NCBI GenBank assembly: GCA_963827905.1
Contig: CAWHCB010000007.1
Coordinates: 124,001-188,000 of the forward strand
DNA: 64,000 bases
From: JACXTP01 sp963827905
GTDB taxonomy: Archaea > Thermoplasmatota > Thermoplasmata > Methanomassiliicoccales > UBA472
Direction of reading: 5' to 3'
Made by a program: the position numbers and the translations under genes. Shown piece by piece: positions 9,350 to 18,742 of the stretch. Numbering within the stretch: position 1 is the stretch's first letter; the number at the start of each line of letters is the position of its first letter. Below the pieces are notes generated by a model, which saw nothing but the letters and a program-made list of their open reading frames with translations, was not told the origin of the DNA and made no database searches.

Positions 9350-10198
9350 ATGTTGGTTATCGGTGGTTCCTCCTCGACCAAGTTGGCCCAGGACCTGGCC
9401 GTCACCTTGAACGCCGAATATCTGCCCTCGGGCACGAGGCGGTTCCCTGACGGGGAGTGCTTTTTGCGCTTGGAAAAGGAGAGCATCGATGACGATGTGG
9501 TCATCGTTCAGAATTCCTCGCCCGACGGCAACCTGGTAGAGCTGTTCCTGCTTCAGGACGCGGCTTACGCCCTGGGGGCCAAACGCATCATAAACGTCAT
9601 CCCATACTTCGGCTACGCCCGTCAGGACGAGCGCTTCAACAAAGGGGAACCTTTGAGCGCCCAGGTGATGGCGGACCATATAATGCTTAACTGCGACAAG
9701 GTAGTCCTGGTCGATATCCATAACATCGACATAATGGACTGGTTCGATGAGGTGGAGGTGGTCAACACCTTCGCAGCACCCGCGATAGGGCGTTACTTCA
9801 AGGACTCGGCCATCGACCTAGTGCTGGCCCCGGACCAGGGCGCCTTGCAGCGCGCCCATCTGGTCTCCGAGGCGCTGAATTGCGAGTCCGATTACATGAT
9901 AAAGACCAGGCTGAGCAGCACCCAGGTGCACATGGCGCCCAAGAGCATCGATTGCAACAACAAGAAGGTGCTCATCGTCGACGACATCATCTCCACCGGC
10001 GGCACCATCGTGGCGGCCACCGAGGAGCTGAAGCGGGCCGGGGCCAGGAGCGTCTACGCCGCCTGCACTCATGGTCTTTTCATCGGTAATGCCCTGGACC
10101 GCCTGAAGAAGCACTGTGACAAGGTGGTCTGCGCCAATACCTTGGAGAGCGAGGTCTCGGTGGTATCGGTGGCCCCAGAGGTCGCTAAGGCCATCTGA
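9350..10198 (+). CDS. prs: Ribose-phosphate pyrophosphokinase
   Basis: PRPP synthetase, 282 aa, making 5-phosphoribosyl diphosphate from ribose 5-phosphate and ATP for purine, pyrimidine, His and Trp synthesis. It has 'PYFGYARQDERF' and the PRPP-binding loop 'VLIVDDIISTGGTI', with two phosphoribosyltransferase folds as in the archaeal class. I start at the ATG at 9350 ('MLVIGGSSS'), 29 bases after a TTAATA element at 9321; the longer reading from 9278 adds an N terminus the family lacks. Confidence 0.92.
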   Translation: MLVIGGSSSTKLAQDLAVTLNAEYLPSGTRRFPDGECFLRLEKESIDDDVVIVQNSSPDGNLVELFLLQDAAYALGAKRIINVIPYFGYARQDERFNKGEPLSAQVMADHIMLNCDKVVLVDIHNIDIMDWFDEVEVVNTFAAPAIGRYFKDSAIDLVLAPDQGALQRAHLVSEALNCESDYMIKTRLSSTQVHMAPKSIDCNNKKVLIVDDIISTGGTIVAATEELKRAGARSVYAACTHGLFIGNALDRLKKHCDKVVCANTLESEVSVVSVAPEVAKAI

Positions 10199-10202
10199 AC
10201 CC

Positions 10203-10853
10203 TCATCTTTTCCTGCCGCATTGACTGCAGAAGGCCTCTTCCGGGCCCAATCTGGAGCCGCAGCCGTTACAGAAGGCATCTCTGACCGCGGCGGTTGGAA
10301 CGGCCTTTGGCGCCATGACCGCTTGGTCGGTATGCTTTGTGCCTTGAAGTCCCGCGGTGTCCACGTTTATCTGGAGCCGGGACCGCAGCACCTCGGCCAT
10401 ACGGGCAGCCTCCTTCTCGCCTCTCGCTCCGAGCCGCCTGACCCTACCACCCCTCATCTTCAGGTCCGCATAGCCAAAGCCATGGAACGAAACCTTCTCG
10501 ATTTCGGCGCGAGGCACGAAACCTGGAATCTTCCTCAGATGCTCGATGAGGCTTGGCCTCATTTCCAATCCGTTGGTATAGATGTAGATCTTGGTGTAAC
10601 TTCTTCCCAGGGAATGGTCCAACACAATTATCGCACCTATCACGCCCAGGATCATCAGGAACAATGCGATGGCGAATAGAGTCGCCCCGACGTATTCAAT
10701 AAGGTCGAGGGTGGCGAATAAGACGACCATCAAGACAACTGGAAGGAACAATAACAGCGGGAGGCTTTTAACATATAACGCACCGACCTTGTTCGTCTCC
10801 CCCGATCCCAGATATTCTTCGATAAGCATGCCTTTGAATTCGTTACTTCTCAT
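10203..10853 (-). CDS. Membrane protein with PH-like region and C-terminal zinc ribbon
   Basis: Unrecognised 216-aa protein. Two transmembrane helices lie at about residues 30-50 and 57-77, followed by a cytosolic region with beta-rich character ('TKIYIYTNGLEMRPSLIEHL'), a basic segment, and a C-terminal zinc ribbon of two CxxC pairs ('CNGCG', 'CSQCG'). The middle part resembles bacterial PH-like membrane domains in layout, but I cannot confirm that. It converges with prs, with only four bases between the genes. Confidence 0.65.
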   Translation of the reverse strand: MRSNEFKGMLIEEYLGSGETNKVGALYVKSLPLLLFLPVVLMVVLFATLDLIEYVGATLFAIALFLMILGVIGAIIVLDHSLGRSYTKIYIYTNGLEMRPSLIEHLRKIPGFVPRAEIEKVSFHGFGYADLKMRGGRVRRLGARGEKEAARMAEVLRSRLQINVDTAGLQGTKHTDQAVMAPKAVPTAAVRDAFCNGCGSRLGPEEAFCSQCGRKR

Positions 10854-11228
10854 TTTCCCACCGAACCATTAGAAAATCCAACCGCTTCCTGGACCGAGCG
10901 ACGAGGACCTGCCCAGAAGTTCCTTTTTCGACCGGTGCCCCTCTGCTCCCCCCACTTTGACTGTCCATCTTCCCTAGGCGGGTAATGGTCGGAAGCGTTT
11001 TAACGGTTTTCAAAAAATACCGATAGCGAACTTCACATGACTTGGTTTGTGAAAATCGTTATCTAGGACCAAGGGCATGAAGTGGTGGTCTGAGGACCAG
11101 GAGGTAACCGGAAATGATGTCACCAATATTTCTCATTAACACGCCGGGGACCCCGGTCCATTCGATACGGGCCTTGGCGTGAAACCACAGTCAGCTCACG
11201 AACGCCATGATCCAAATCGAAAAAAAAC
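10854..11228. other. 375-base intergenic region
   Basis: This gap lies between the divergent membrane protein and the RIO kinase. I see no convincing ORF, tRNA or repeat. It is more mixed in composition than the genes beside it. A run of A residues (about 11220-11227) directly precedes the RIO kinase ATG, and the TTTTAACGGTTTT stretch near 10999-11011 could serve as promoter sequence. A small RNA cannot be excluded. Confidence 0.4.
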
Positions 11229-11972
11229 ATGCCAAACGATCCATACCTGGATGCCAGCGTCGCGTGGCGCATCCGAACAGGTAACATAGACTTCCGCGAC
11301 GCAGACTATCGAACGACGGTGCAGGCCATCCTCTCCTCGGGGCTGGCCACCGAGGTCCGGGGCTTTATCAGTGCAGGCAAGGAGGCGGACGTCCTTCTTT
11401 GCTCGTACCACGATGCTCCAGTGGCGGTCAAGGTGTACCGCCTGTACCGCACCTCGCACCGAGGGGGCGGACCAATAAAGTTGGACCGAACGGGATGGTT
11501 GGCGGCCCATGAATACGACATGCTCCTCCAGTGCTGGAAGGGAGGGGCTCGGGTCCCCACCCCGGCCCGCAGGGTGGAGAACATGCTGTCCATGCGCTAC
11601 CTCGGCGATGAGAACGGGCACGCCCCCAGACTGCAGGACGTGGAACTTGATGCCCCCCAGGTTTTCCTGGACAAGGTCCTCCTCGGCGTCAAGGCGTTGG
11701 CCCGCGCCGGTGTGGTGCACACCGATATGAGCGCATTCAACATCCTGGTGTTCGAGGGGGAGCCTTGGTTCATAGACCTGTCCGAGGCGGTCAGGGTCGA
11801 CCGGACTGGTTATTCGGCCTGGGTGCGGCTCACCCAGGCCTCGGAGGCCATGCACCGGGGGTTGGCCTCCCTGCAGACCTACTTCCGTCGATATGACCTG
11901 GAGATCGACCCCGGTCCTTTCGTGGCTGAGGCCCTGAGGCCGCTCGACCGATCCGGGGTGATGGGGATGTGA
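11229..11972 (+). CDS. rio1: RIO-type serine/threonine protein kinase (Rio1-like)
   Basis: RIO kinase of 247 aa; archaeal RIO1 proteins are ATPases/kinases linked to maturation of the small ribosomal subunit. Motifs in order: the short loop 'ISAGKEADV', the ATP-anchoring lysine in 'VAVKVYR', the catalytic loop 'VVHTDMSAFNIL' and the metal-binding 'FIDLSEAV'. The loop 'RGGGPIKLDRTGWLAAHEY' corresponds to the RIO1 flexible loop. It is alone on its strand, with a long intergenic region before it. Confidence 0.9.
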   Translation: MPNDPYLDASVAWRIRTGNIDFRDADYRTTVQAILSSGLATEVRGFISAGKEADVLLCSYHDAPVAVKVYRLYRTSHRGGGPIKLDRTGWLAAHEYDMLLQCWKGGARVPTPARRVENMLSMRYLGDENGHAPRLQDVELDAPQVFLDKVLLGVKALARAGVVHTDMSAFNILVFEGEPWFIDLSEAVRVDRTGYSAWVRLTQASEAMHRGLASLQTYFRRYDLEIDPGPFVAEALRPLDRSGVMGM

Positions 11973-12076
11973 CCTTTGGCCAGGGGTACGCATGACGAAA
12001 AATGTGCCAGTCCTTTCCAGAAAAAACTTAAGGATTGGGACTATATTGGGGCTCACTTCGACCGTAGGTGCCTAAA

Positions 12077-13474
12077 ATGAAGAAAGAGGAAGACTTCAGC
12101 GAGTGGTATAACGACCTGGTCGAGCTGGCCAAGCTCACCGACAAGCGATACCCCATCAAAGGCATGAACGTCTGGACGCCCTACGGCTGGAAGATCATGC
12201 GGCACATCGACACCTTCATCCGGGAGGGATGCGACGCCACCGGGCATGATGAGGTCTGCTTCCCCCTCCTCATCCCTGAGACTGAGTTCCAAAAGGAGAA
12301 GGACCACATCAAGGGATTCGACGCCGAGGTGTATTGGGTCACCCATGCCGGCTTGAACGAGCTAGACATCCGTCTCCTGCTCCGGCCCACCTCGGAGACG
12401 GCCATGTACCCCATGTTCTCCCTTTGGGTCAGGGCGCACTCCGACCTTCCCCTTAAAACATACCAGATCGTCAACACCTTCCGCTATGAGACCAAGATGA
12501 CCCGGGCCTTCATCCGGGTCCGGGAGATCCACTTCTTCGAATCGCACACCTGCCACGTCGACTACGACGATGCACAACGCCAAGTGGAGGAGGACTTCAT
12601 CATCCTGGAGGGTCTGATGAAGAGGTTGTGCCTGCCTTACCTGTTGCTGAAACGCACCGACTGGGACAAATTCCCCGGTGCCTTCTATACCGTCGGAGTG
12701 GACACGTTGATGCCAGAAGGCAAAGGGTTGCAGCTCGGCTCCATTCACCATTACAAGGAGAACTTCTCCCGGCCCTACGACATCAAATACGAGGACAAGG
12801 ACGGGACCATGAAGTATGTGCATCAGACCACCTTCGGCATGAGCGAGCGCCTCCTCGGGGCGGTGGTGGGAGTGCACGGCGACGACAAGGGTCTGGTCCT
12901 ACCGCCGGACATCTCCCCCTTCCAAGTGGTGATCATACCCATCCTCGCCAAGGGCAAGGTGGAGGAAGTGACCGCTAACGCCCAGGCGCTCAAACAAGAA
13001 TTGGCCAATGCCGGCATCAGGGTGCATCTGGATGACAAGGACGAGCGCCCTGGAAGCAAGTTCTATAACTGGGAGATCAAGGGCGTCCCGCTCCGTCTGG
13101 AACTGGGCATGCGCGACATAGAGGCCGGAAAAGTGAGCTACGCCGTCCGTCTGGATGGACGCAAGGGCATCTTCGAGCGCATCGCGGTGGCCGAGCAGGT
13201 CAGGTCCTTGCTGGCCCAGCTGCGGGAGGAGATGGACAATGGCGCGAAGGAGCGCATGTTCTCCCGCATCCAGACCATCGATTCCATTGAACCTCTGCCC
13301 AGCAAGGTGGTGCGCTTCGGATGGTGCGGCGAGGCGGAGTGCGGCCATGCCTTCGAGCAAAGGACCGAGCTGAAACTGCTCGGCACGCCTTATGTACCAG
13401 AAAAGTTCCAAGGTAAGTGCATCATCTGTGGAAAGGAAGCGGACCAAGCGGCGTACGCGGCCCGGGCCATGTGA
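12077..13474 (+). CDS. proS: Prolyl-tRNA synthetase (archaeal/eukaryotic type)
   Basis: Class II synthetase charging tRNA-Pro, 465 aa. Class II signatures include 'RPTSETAMYPMFSLW' and motif 2 'RVREIHFFE', followed by the anticodon-binding domain ('FQVVIIPIL'). The C-terminal zinc-binding domain of the archaeal/eukaryotic type has a Cys cluster ('WCGEAECGH', 'CIICG'). A GTG at 12068 is an alternative start, 27 bases after a CTATATT element; I chose the ATG at 12077, which gives the familiar 'MKKEEDFSEWY' N terminus. Confidence 0.95.
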   Translation: MKKEEDFSEWYNDLVELAKLTDKRYPIKGMNVWTPYGWKIMRHIDTFIREGCDATGHDEVCFPLLIPETEFQKEKDHIKGFDAEVYWVTHAGLNELDIRLLLRPTSETAMYPMFSLWVRAHSDLPLKTYQIVNTFRYETKMTRAFIRVREIHFFESHTCHVDYDDAQRQVEEDFIILEGLMKRLCLPYLLLKRTDWDKFPGAFYTVGVDTLMPEGKGLQLGSIHHYKENFSRPYDIKYEDKDGTMKYVHQTTFGMSERLLGAVVGVHGDDKGLVLPPDISPFQVVIIPILAKGKVEEVTANAQALKQELANAGIRVHLDDKDERPGSKFYNWEIKGVPLRLELGMRDIEAGKVSYAVRLDGRKGIFERIAVAEQVRSLLAQLREEMDNGAKERMFSRIQTIDSIEPLPSKVVRFGWCGEAECGHAFEQRTELKLLGTPYVPEKFQGKCIICGKEADQAAYAARAM

Positions 13475-13530
13475 GCCCGGGAATACCACTTACCTAAGGA
13501 ACCGATGAGGCCTGCAGACCATCTACCAGT

Positions 13531-13761
13531 TTATTTCTTGGCGACGGGCTCTGCCTTGTACTTCAGCTTGTACAGCGCCAGACCGAGCAGGCCGAAAGCC
13601 AGCATGACCATGAAAATGGCATAGACGCCCATATAGGTCGAGCTGAATATGTTCCAGCCGTCATAGGTCACGCCCCAGGCGACCAGGAAAGCGACTGCTC
13701 CCACTATAAAAAGCAGCGAAATGATGAGCGTGAAGCGCTTAGGCAGGTTCGACTCGGCCAT
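13531..13761 (-). CDS. Small two-helix membrane protein
   Basis: Unrecognised 76-aa protein with two hydrophobic helices (about residues 10-30 and 43-64) and a Lys-rich C terminus. The ATG at 13761 starts 'MAESNLPKRF', with the charged stretch before helix 1 suggesting a cytosolic N terminus. No close functional neighbour; it converges with proS and diverges from the anion transporter. Confidence 0.6.
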   Translation of the reverse strand: MAESNLPKRFTLIISLLFIVGAVAFLVAWGVTYDGWNIFSSTYMGVYAIFMVMLAFGLLGLALYKLKYKAEPVAKK

Positions 13762-13861
13762 CTAAGCCGCAAAATGTAGTCACCGTATTAATAGGTTGTG
13801 CGATGGCGGGCATAGGGGAAATATATCACCAGCCACCCTAACACCCTGGTAGGTGGAGAAC

Positions 13862-15262
13862 ATGGCCGAGGATAGGGCGACTTTGAACTTCGGGAGATAC
13901 TATTGGCGCATCCTCCTTCCTTTTGCGTTGCTCATCATCTTCACCTTCATCCCGCTGCCGGTGGAGCAGGAGATACAGTACACCCTGGCCATCTTCCTAT
14001 GCGTGGCCGCGCTCTGGACCCTGGAGCCGATACCTCTGATCGCCACCGCCTTGCTCATCCCGGTGCTGCTGGTGGTCTATGGAATATTCAAGCCCGGGGA
14101 GGCGCTGGTGCCTTACGCCGACCCGATCATCTTCCTGCTGCTCGGCGGTCTGATCCTGGCCGAGTCGATGCACGTTTGTGGTCTGGACCGGCGCCTGGCA
14201 TTGTACATGACCCTGCGGTCGGACGGTCGCCGCTTCAAGGTGCTTGCCTACACCATGTTGGTGGCAGCGTTCCTGGCCATGTGGATATCCAACACCGCCA
14301 CCGTGGCTTTGCTCATACCCGTCGCCTTGCGCATCGCCAGAGAGGGAGGGGAGGAGGGCAAGCTCTATCTCCCGTTGCTGATGGGTATCGGGGTTGGAGC
14401 GGGAGCGGGGGGCATGGCCACATTCATCGGCACCCCCACCAACGCCATCACCTTCGGGTTGCTGGAGAACGTCGACCCCTTGACCTTGCTGGAATGGATG
14501 ATGGTGGGTGTGCCTGCCTTCCTGGTCACTTTCATCTGCGGCCTGTTCGTGCTTTATTGGCTCTATCCGGGGAAGGCCTCGGTGCCGTTGGACGCCATTA
14601 AGGCGGAATGGAACGAGCTGGGGCCATTGAGCGGGAAGGAGAAGAGAACGCTGACGGTGTTCCTGGTGACCGTGGCCCTCTGGATCGGTGGCTCGCTGGT
14701 CGTCACCTACACCGACTTCAGCTCCGGGGCGCTCTCCATCGCCATGGTGGCGCTGCTCTCGGCGGTGGTGCTCTTCTCCATACGCAGCATAACCTGGGAC
14801 CAGGCGCGTCAGGTGCAATGGGACGTGCTGTTCGTGGTGGGCTCGGGCCTGGCCATGGGGGCGGCGCTGATCGCGTCCGGCACCTCGGAATGGTTGGCCG
14901 AGGTAATGGGACAGTATCTAGAGGGGCTCCCCCTGCTTCTAATCATCATGGTGGTGGGCTTCATCTCGCTGGTGCTCACCAACTTCCTCAGCAACACCGC
15001 CACCGTAGCGGTGATGGTCCCCCTGCTCATCACCGTCTCCGCAAACCTGGATGCCTCCCCTTACTATCTGGTGCTCACCGCCACCTTCGTGGCCTCGATA
15101 TCCTTCGCCACCACCATCGGCACGCCTCCCTTCACCCTGATCTATGGAACCGGTAAGGTGCCGCGACGGGAGATGGCCCGGTCCGGCATCCTGGTCTCCG
15201 TCCCAGCCACCATCGCGGTCTGCCTGGTCGTGTACGGGATCGTCTCCCTGGGCGTTTTCTAA
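13862..15262 (+). CDS. SLC13/DASS-family anion transporter
   Basis: Membrane transporter of 466 aa in the divalent anion:Na+ symporter family, which carries di/tricarboxylates, sulfate or phosphate. The two inverted repeats each contain the diagnostic substrate-site motif, 'SNTATVALLIP' and 'SNTATVAVMVP', with about 11-12 helices overall. I start at the ATG at 13862; an in-frame GTG at 13853 is possible. The substrate cannot be told from sequence. Confidence 0.88.
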   Translation: MAEDRATLNFGRYYWRILLPFALLIIFTFIPLPVEQEIQYTLAIFLCVAALWTLEPIPLIATALLIPVLLVVYGIFKPGEALVPYADPIIFLLLGGLILAESMHVCGLDRRLALYMTLRSDGRRFKVLAYTMLVAAFLAMWISNTATVALLIPVALRIAREGGEEGKLYLPLLMGIGVGAGAGGMATFIGTPTNAITFGLLENVDPLTLLEWMMVGVPAFLVTFICGLFVLYWLYPGKASVPLDAIKAEWNELGPLSGKEKRTLTVFLVTVALWIGGSLVVTYTDFSSGALSIAMVALLSAVVLFSIRSITWDQARQVQWDVLFVVGSGLAMGAALIASGTSEWLAEVMGQYLEGLPLLLIIMVVGFISLVLTNFLSNTATVAVMVPLLITVSANLDASPYYLVLTATFVASISFATTIGTPPFTLIYGTGKVPRREMARSGILVSVPATIAVCLVVYGIVSLGVF

Positions 15263-15268
15263 AGGAAT

Positions 15269-16309
15269 TCACTGCTTCGGGGTGCGTCGTGAGGGCAACA
15301 ATGCCCCTATGACCGCCAAAATCGGCCCGATGAGGTACCCGGCCCAGACAAATATTGATATGGCCCCGAAGAGCGCCATCTTCACCCTGGTCCATATGTT
15401 GACCTCGGCCCGGACGCGGAGACCGGTGCGCAACATGGACTGCCCGAGGCCGGCCTGGACGGCGATTATCAATATGGTCACGATGGCCGCCTCGTCCAAC
15501 GGGGTGGTCCACCAGGTCAGGAGGAACTGGGTGGTGGTGATGAGGGCGGAACCGAGCACCAGCACACCAGCGACATACACGGCCAGATGGAAGGGGGCCA
15601 TGCGCTCCAGGACATCGTCCCGGCGCCTGACCAGGATGGCCGCCCCGATGAGCATCATCAAGGTCATGGGGGCGAATATGGTCCAATAGTCCTGCCCCTC
15701 CCAAAGGTATACCCCCACCAGGGAGAACGGGATGGAGACCATCTCGCCCAACGTGAACGTCTCTCGGTAGCCCACGGGGAACCCGTAGTTTCCGCCCTCC
15801 CCCGCGCTCGTCACCGACTCGAAGACCGCCACATAATATATCCCGGTCTCAGGCGCAGCGGCGTCATACCAGGATATGTTGTAGTAACTTCCTGGCGTGA
15901 ACGGCTCATAGGTCGGTTCATCTTCCAGTTCGCCCTCCACCACCACATGACCGTACCCTTCCGGGACCTCCACCTCGCTGGGGAGGGAACCGACATCGTC
16001 CAGGCCAGGCCCCATCAGCGCCATCACTGGCAGGAAGTCCTTATCCCCCTCCATGACCGGGACGATCAGGTTGAGAAGGATGCGGTCCCCTTGGTCGAGC
16101 TCCAGGTAGTAATAGTCCACCTGCCCCGCCTCGAGCTCCGCATAGATGGCCCAGGACTTGGACGGGTCATGGATCTCCCAGGCGTTGGCGAGCGAATCAT
16201 TGTCGGAAGGGAACTCGGGGGAGTGGGCGGCGGCCTGCCCGGAGAGGAAGGGCGTTATCAGGAACGCTCCGAGCAGGACCGCCAAAGCTAGGGCCATCTT
16301 GCGGGACAT
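15269..16309 (-). CDS. Exported membrane protein with signal peptide and five-helix C terminus
   Basis: Unrecognised 346-aa protein. A signal peptide ('MALALAVLLGAFLITPF', cleaved near 'AAAHSPEF') is followed by an extracellular beta domain of about 170 residues similar in layout to PPC-type domains ('AGQVDYYYLELDQGDRILLN'), then about five transmembrane helices and a basic tail. I start at the ATG at 16309 because an AT-rich TATA element (about 16330-16342) is placed for a leaderless start. It converges with the anion transporter six bases away. Confidence 0.65.
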   Translation of the reverse strand: MSRKMALALAVLLGAFLITPFLSGQAAAHSPEFPSDNDSLANAWEIHDPSKSWAIYAELEAGQVDYYYLELDQGDRILLNLIVPVMEGDKDFLPVMALMGPGLDDVGSLPSEVEVPEGYGHVVVEGELEDEPTYEPFTPGSYYNISWYDAAAPETGIYYVAVFESVTSAGEGGNYGFPVGYRETFTLGEMVSIPFSLVGVYLWEGQDYWTIFAPMTLMMLIGAAILVRRRDDVLERMAPFHLAVYVAGVLVLGSALITTTQFLLTWWTTPLDEAAIVTILIIAVQAGLGQSMLRTGLRVRAEVNIWTRVKMALFGAISIFVWAGYLIGPILAVIGALLPSRRTPKQ

Positions 16310-16423
16310 CGTCCTAAAAACGCAGCTCGCCATATTAATATCCTCTAGGCGCGCATTAAATTATATTGTGTCAATCAGATATAATATAAATACCCCATAG
16401 ACCATGTAGGGCCAGGGATAGGG

Positions 16424-16945
16424 ATGTCGCTAGATTGGGTATTTTGGGCGATCGGCATCTGGTTTTTGATCGGTGCCATTTGCGCGGGGCTGGTATACCA
16501 AGACCAAGCGGACCGGAAGGCCAAGGGTTGGAAGTGGCCTTTGCTATGCATTCCGCTCAGCGTCATCGGCTATTATCTGTACCAATCCGATAAGAAACGG
16601 GTTCGCCACACCGGACGGGAGCTGCCCCCTCGCCAGCACTACCCGGCCCCAGAGTACCAATTCAAGGAACCTCCTCAAGAACCGGCGGAGGCCAAGACCG
16701 AGCCGCTGACCTTAAAGGAGACCGCGGAGACGGTCGCCGCGCCCTCCCCCCAAGAGGAGCCGGCCGTGGAACCGTTGGCACCGCCGCCGGTGCAGAGGGA
16801 CGCCAGGACGGCAGAGGAGAGGGTGGACCCGTCCAGGCCGAAGGTGCAGAAGATCGAGGGCATCCCTCGCTGCGAGAATTGTGGGGCCGCGGTATCGTCA
16901 TATGACGTGGCATGCAATAACTGCGGAACGCCACTAAAACATTGA
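16424..16945 (+). CDS. Membrane-anchored zinc-ribbon protein
   Basis: Unrecognised 173-aa protein: an N-terminal helix (residues about 5-25), a second weak hydrophobic stretch (about 37-53), a long Pro/Glu/Ala-rich disordered linker, and a C-terminal zinc ribbon ('CENCG', 'CNNCG'). A TATA element (ATATAAATA at about 16385-16393) precedes the ATG. This architecture recurs twice more in the window. Confidence 0.65.
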   Translation: MSLDWVFWAIGIWFLIGAICAGLVYQDQADRKAKGWKWPLLCIPLSVIGYYLYQSDKKRVRHTGRELPPRQHYPAPEYQFKEPPQEPAEAKTEPLTLKETAETVAAPSPQEEPAVEPLAPPPVQRDARTAEERVDPSRPKVQKIEGIPRCENCGAAVSSYDVACNNCGTPLKH

Positions 16946-16988
16946 AACGCACAGAATGCTTTTTGAGCGTCCCGCGTATGCACCACTC

Positions 16989-17763
16989 ATGTTGAAGGAA
17001 GGCCAGCTGGTGTTCCTGCTCGATGAGAAAGGAAGGAGGCACTGGCTCCGCCTGGAGCGGGGCATGGTCAAGGTGCAGTCTCTGGGCGTGGTGGACGGGG
17101 AGCGCCTGCTTCAAGCCGAGGACGGGGCGAGGTTGGTGCTGGCAGGTAAGCCGTTCGTTCTCTTCACCCCGGGCACGATCGACCTCATGGGGTCCTTGGA
17201 GCGCGGCGCCCAGGTGATCACGCCCAAGGACGCGGCTACCATCGTTCTGGAGCTAGACCTCAAGGATGGAGACGTGGTCATCGAGGCGGGCCTGGGTTCG
17301 GCATCGCTCACCGTCGCGCTCTTGGCATCGGTCGCCCCGAACGGCAAGGTGGTCTCGGTGGAGCTCCGTTCGGAGTTCCTGGATAAGGGGCGTCGGAACA
17401 TCAATCGAACATCGCATGCCCATCTTTGGACCGGTCATCTCGGTGATATCAAGGACATCTCCTTGGATGTGATCGCGGACGCGGTGGTCCTGGACATGCC
17501 GGACCCGTGGGAGGCTTTACCCAATGTCTGTCGCCTCCTCCGTCCGGGAGGGAGGCTTTGCCATCTACGTGCCCAACACCAACCAGCTGGAGCGTGCGGT
17601 CAAGGACATGCGCGCCCACGGCTTCGCGGAGGTGCGGGCCCTGGAGAACATCCAAAGGGAGATGGAGGTGCACGAGATGGGGGTGCGCCCCTCCTACGAG
17701 ACCTTGGGCCACACCGGTTACCTTGCCTTCGGGCGCCTGGTCAGGTCGACGGAAGTTAATTAA
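16989..17763 (+). CDS. trmI: tRNA (adenine-N1)-methyltransferase TrmI family, with a one-base frameshift
   Basis: SAM-dependent methyltransferase that in archaea makes m1A in the tRNA T loop (position 57/58). The N-terminal beta domain starts 'MLKEGQLVFLLDEKG'; SAM motif I is 'VIEAGLGSASLTVAL'; later motifs are 'VVLDMPDPW' and 'RLLRPGG'. An extra C near 17556 shifts the frame; removing it joins 'RPGGR' to 'FAIYVPNTNQL' and ends at the TAA at 17761-17763, giving about 257 aa. I start at 16989 to match family N termini, though an ATG at 16956 is in frame. Confidence 0.88.
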
Positions 17764-17786
17764 GAGCAAAGAGGCGATTGGGCACC

Positions 17787-18446
17787 ATGGGCTTGGAGTT
17801 CACCATCGCCGTGATCGGCGGTCTGTTCGCCATCGTCAATCCCCTAGGCAACATCCCTGTCTATGTGGCGATAACCGAAGGCTACACCCCGGAACAGAAG
17901 GCCAGAGTGCGCAACAAGGTTTGCGTGGTCATGGCCGTGGTGTTGGTGGTTTTCGCCCTCTTGGGGCGGTTCATCTTCGAGCTCTATGGCATCACCATAC
18001 CTGCGTTCAAGATCGCCGGGGGCATACTGCTCTTCAGCATCGCCCTGTCCATGGTCCGGGGCCAGATGTCCCGCACCAAGATAACCAACGAGGAGCACGA
18101 GGAGGCCTCGGAGAAGGAAGAGGTGGGGGTGGTGCCGCTGGGGGTACCGCTGTTCGTCGGTCCAGGGGCCATAACCACTACCATGATCTACGTGTCTTTG
18201 GCCATGGAGTCCGATGAGATCCTCTTCGACATGGCCTCGGTCTTCCTGGCCATCGCCATCACGGTGGTCCTTTCCTACCTGATGCTCTACTACGCCGACC
18301 CCATCTTCGGTCGTATGGGCAAGAGCGGTTCCTCCGCATTCACCCGAATCATGGGTCTGCTGTTGGCGGCGCTGGCCATCGAGTTCATCATCTCCGGTTC
18401 GTTCACCGCCATCGAGGAGTACTGGAACATCCACCCCGTCCCTTAG
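17787..18446 (+). CDS. MarC-family integral membrane protein
   Basis: Six-helix membrane protein of 219 aa in the MarC/UPF0056 family. The diagnostic 'FAIVNPLGNIPVYVAITEG' lies in helix 1 and 'VPLFVGPGAITTTMIY' in the second repeat. Despite the name, no antibiotic-resistance role is established. It starts 24 bases after trmI, so it may be co-transcribed. It ends with TAG. Confidence 0.88.
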   Translation: MGLEFTIAVIGGLFAIVNPLGNIPVYVAITEGYTPEQKARVRNKVCVVMAVVLVVFALLGRFIFELYGITIPAFKIAGGILLFSIALSMVRGQMSRTKITNEEHEEASEKEEVGVVPLGVPLFVGPGAITTTMIYVSLAMESDEILFDMASVFLAIAITVVLSYLMLYYADPIFGRMGKSGSSAFTRIMGLLLAALAIEFIISGSFTAIEEYWNIHPVP

Positions 18447-18496
18447 TTCGAAGCACACATTAATTAACGGTCAGGCGATTCCCGCCTTGGTGCTTT

Positions 18497-18736
18497 ATGG
18501 TCGTGACGGAGATCCGTATCGAGCTTAAGCCGGGCGTGGCCGACCCCGAGGGAAAGAACACCAAGAAGACCCTGGAACTGCTGGGCTTCGAGGGAGTGAA
18601 GGACGTCCGTTCCATCAAGGTCTTCGAGGTGGAAATGGACATGCCCCCGAAGGAGGCCAAGGCGGCCTGCGAGGAGATGTGCCGCCGCCTGCTCGCCAAC
18701 CCCGTGATCCAGAAGTTCTCAGTGCAGATCAAGTGA
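18497..18736 (+). CDS. purS: Phosphoribosylformylglycinamidine synthase subunit PurS
   Basis: Small 79-aa subunit of the three-part FGAM synthase (PurS-PurQ-PurL) in purine synthesis. Characteristic segments are 'IELKPGVADPEGK', 'LGFEGVKDVRSIKVFEV' and 'ANPVIQKFSVQI'. PurL begins six bases after its stop and PurQ follows, the classic order. Confidence 0.95.
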   Translation: MVVTEIRIELKPGVADPEGKNTKKTLELLGFEGVKDVRSIKVFEVEMDMPPKEAKAACEEMCRRLLANPVIQKFSVQIK

Positions 18737-18742
18737 TGGCCC

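Noticed and set aside
10854..11228. A box C/D guide RNA in the long intergenic gap
   Set aside because: A CTGA and an ATGATGT are present, but in the wrong order and without a pairing terminal stem.
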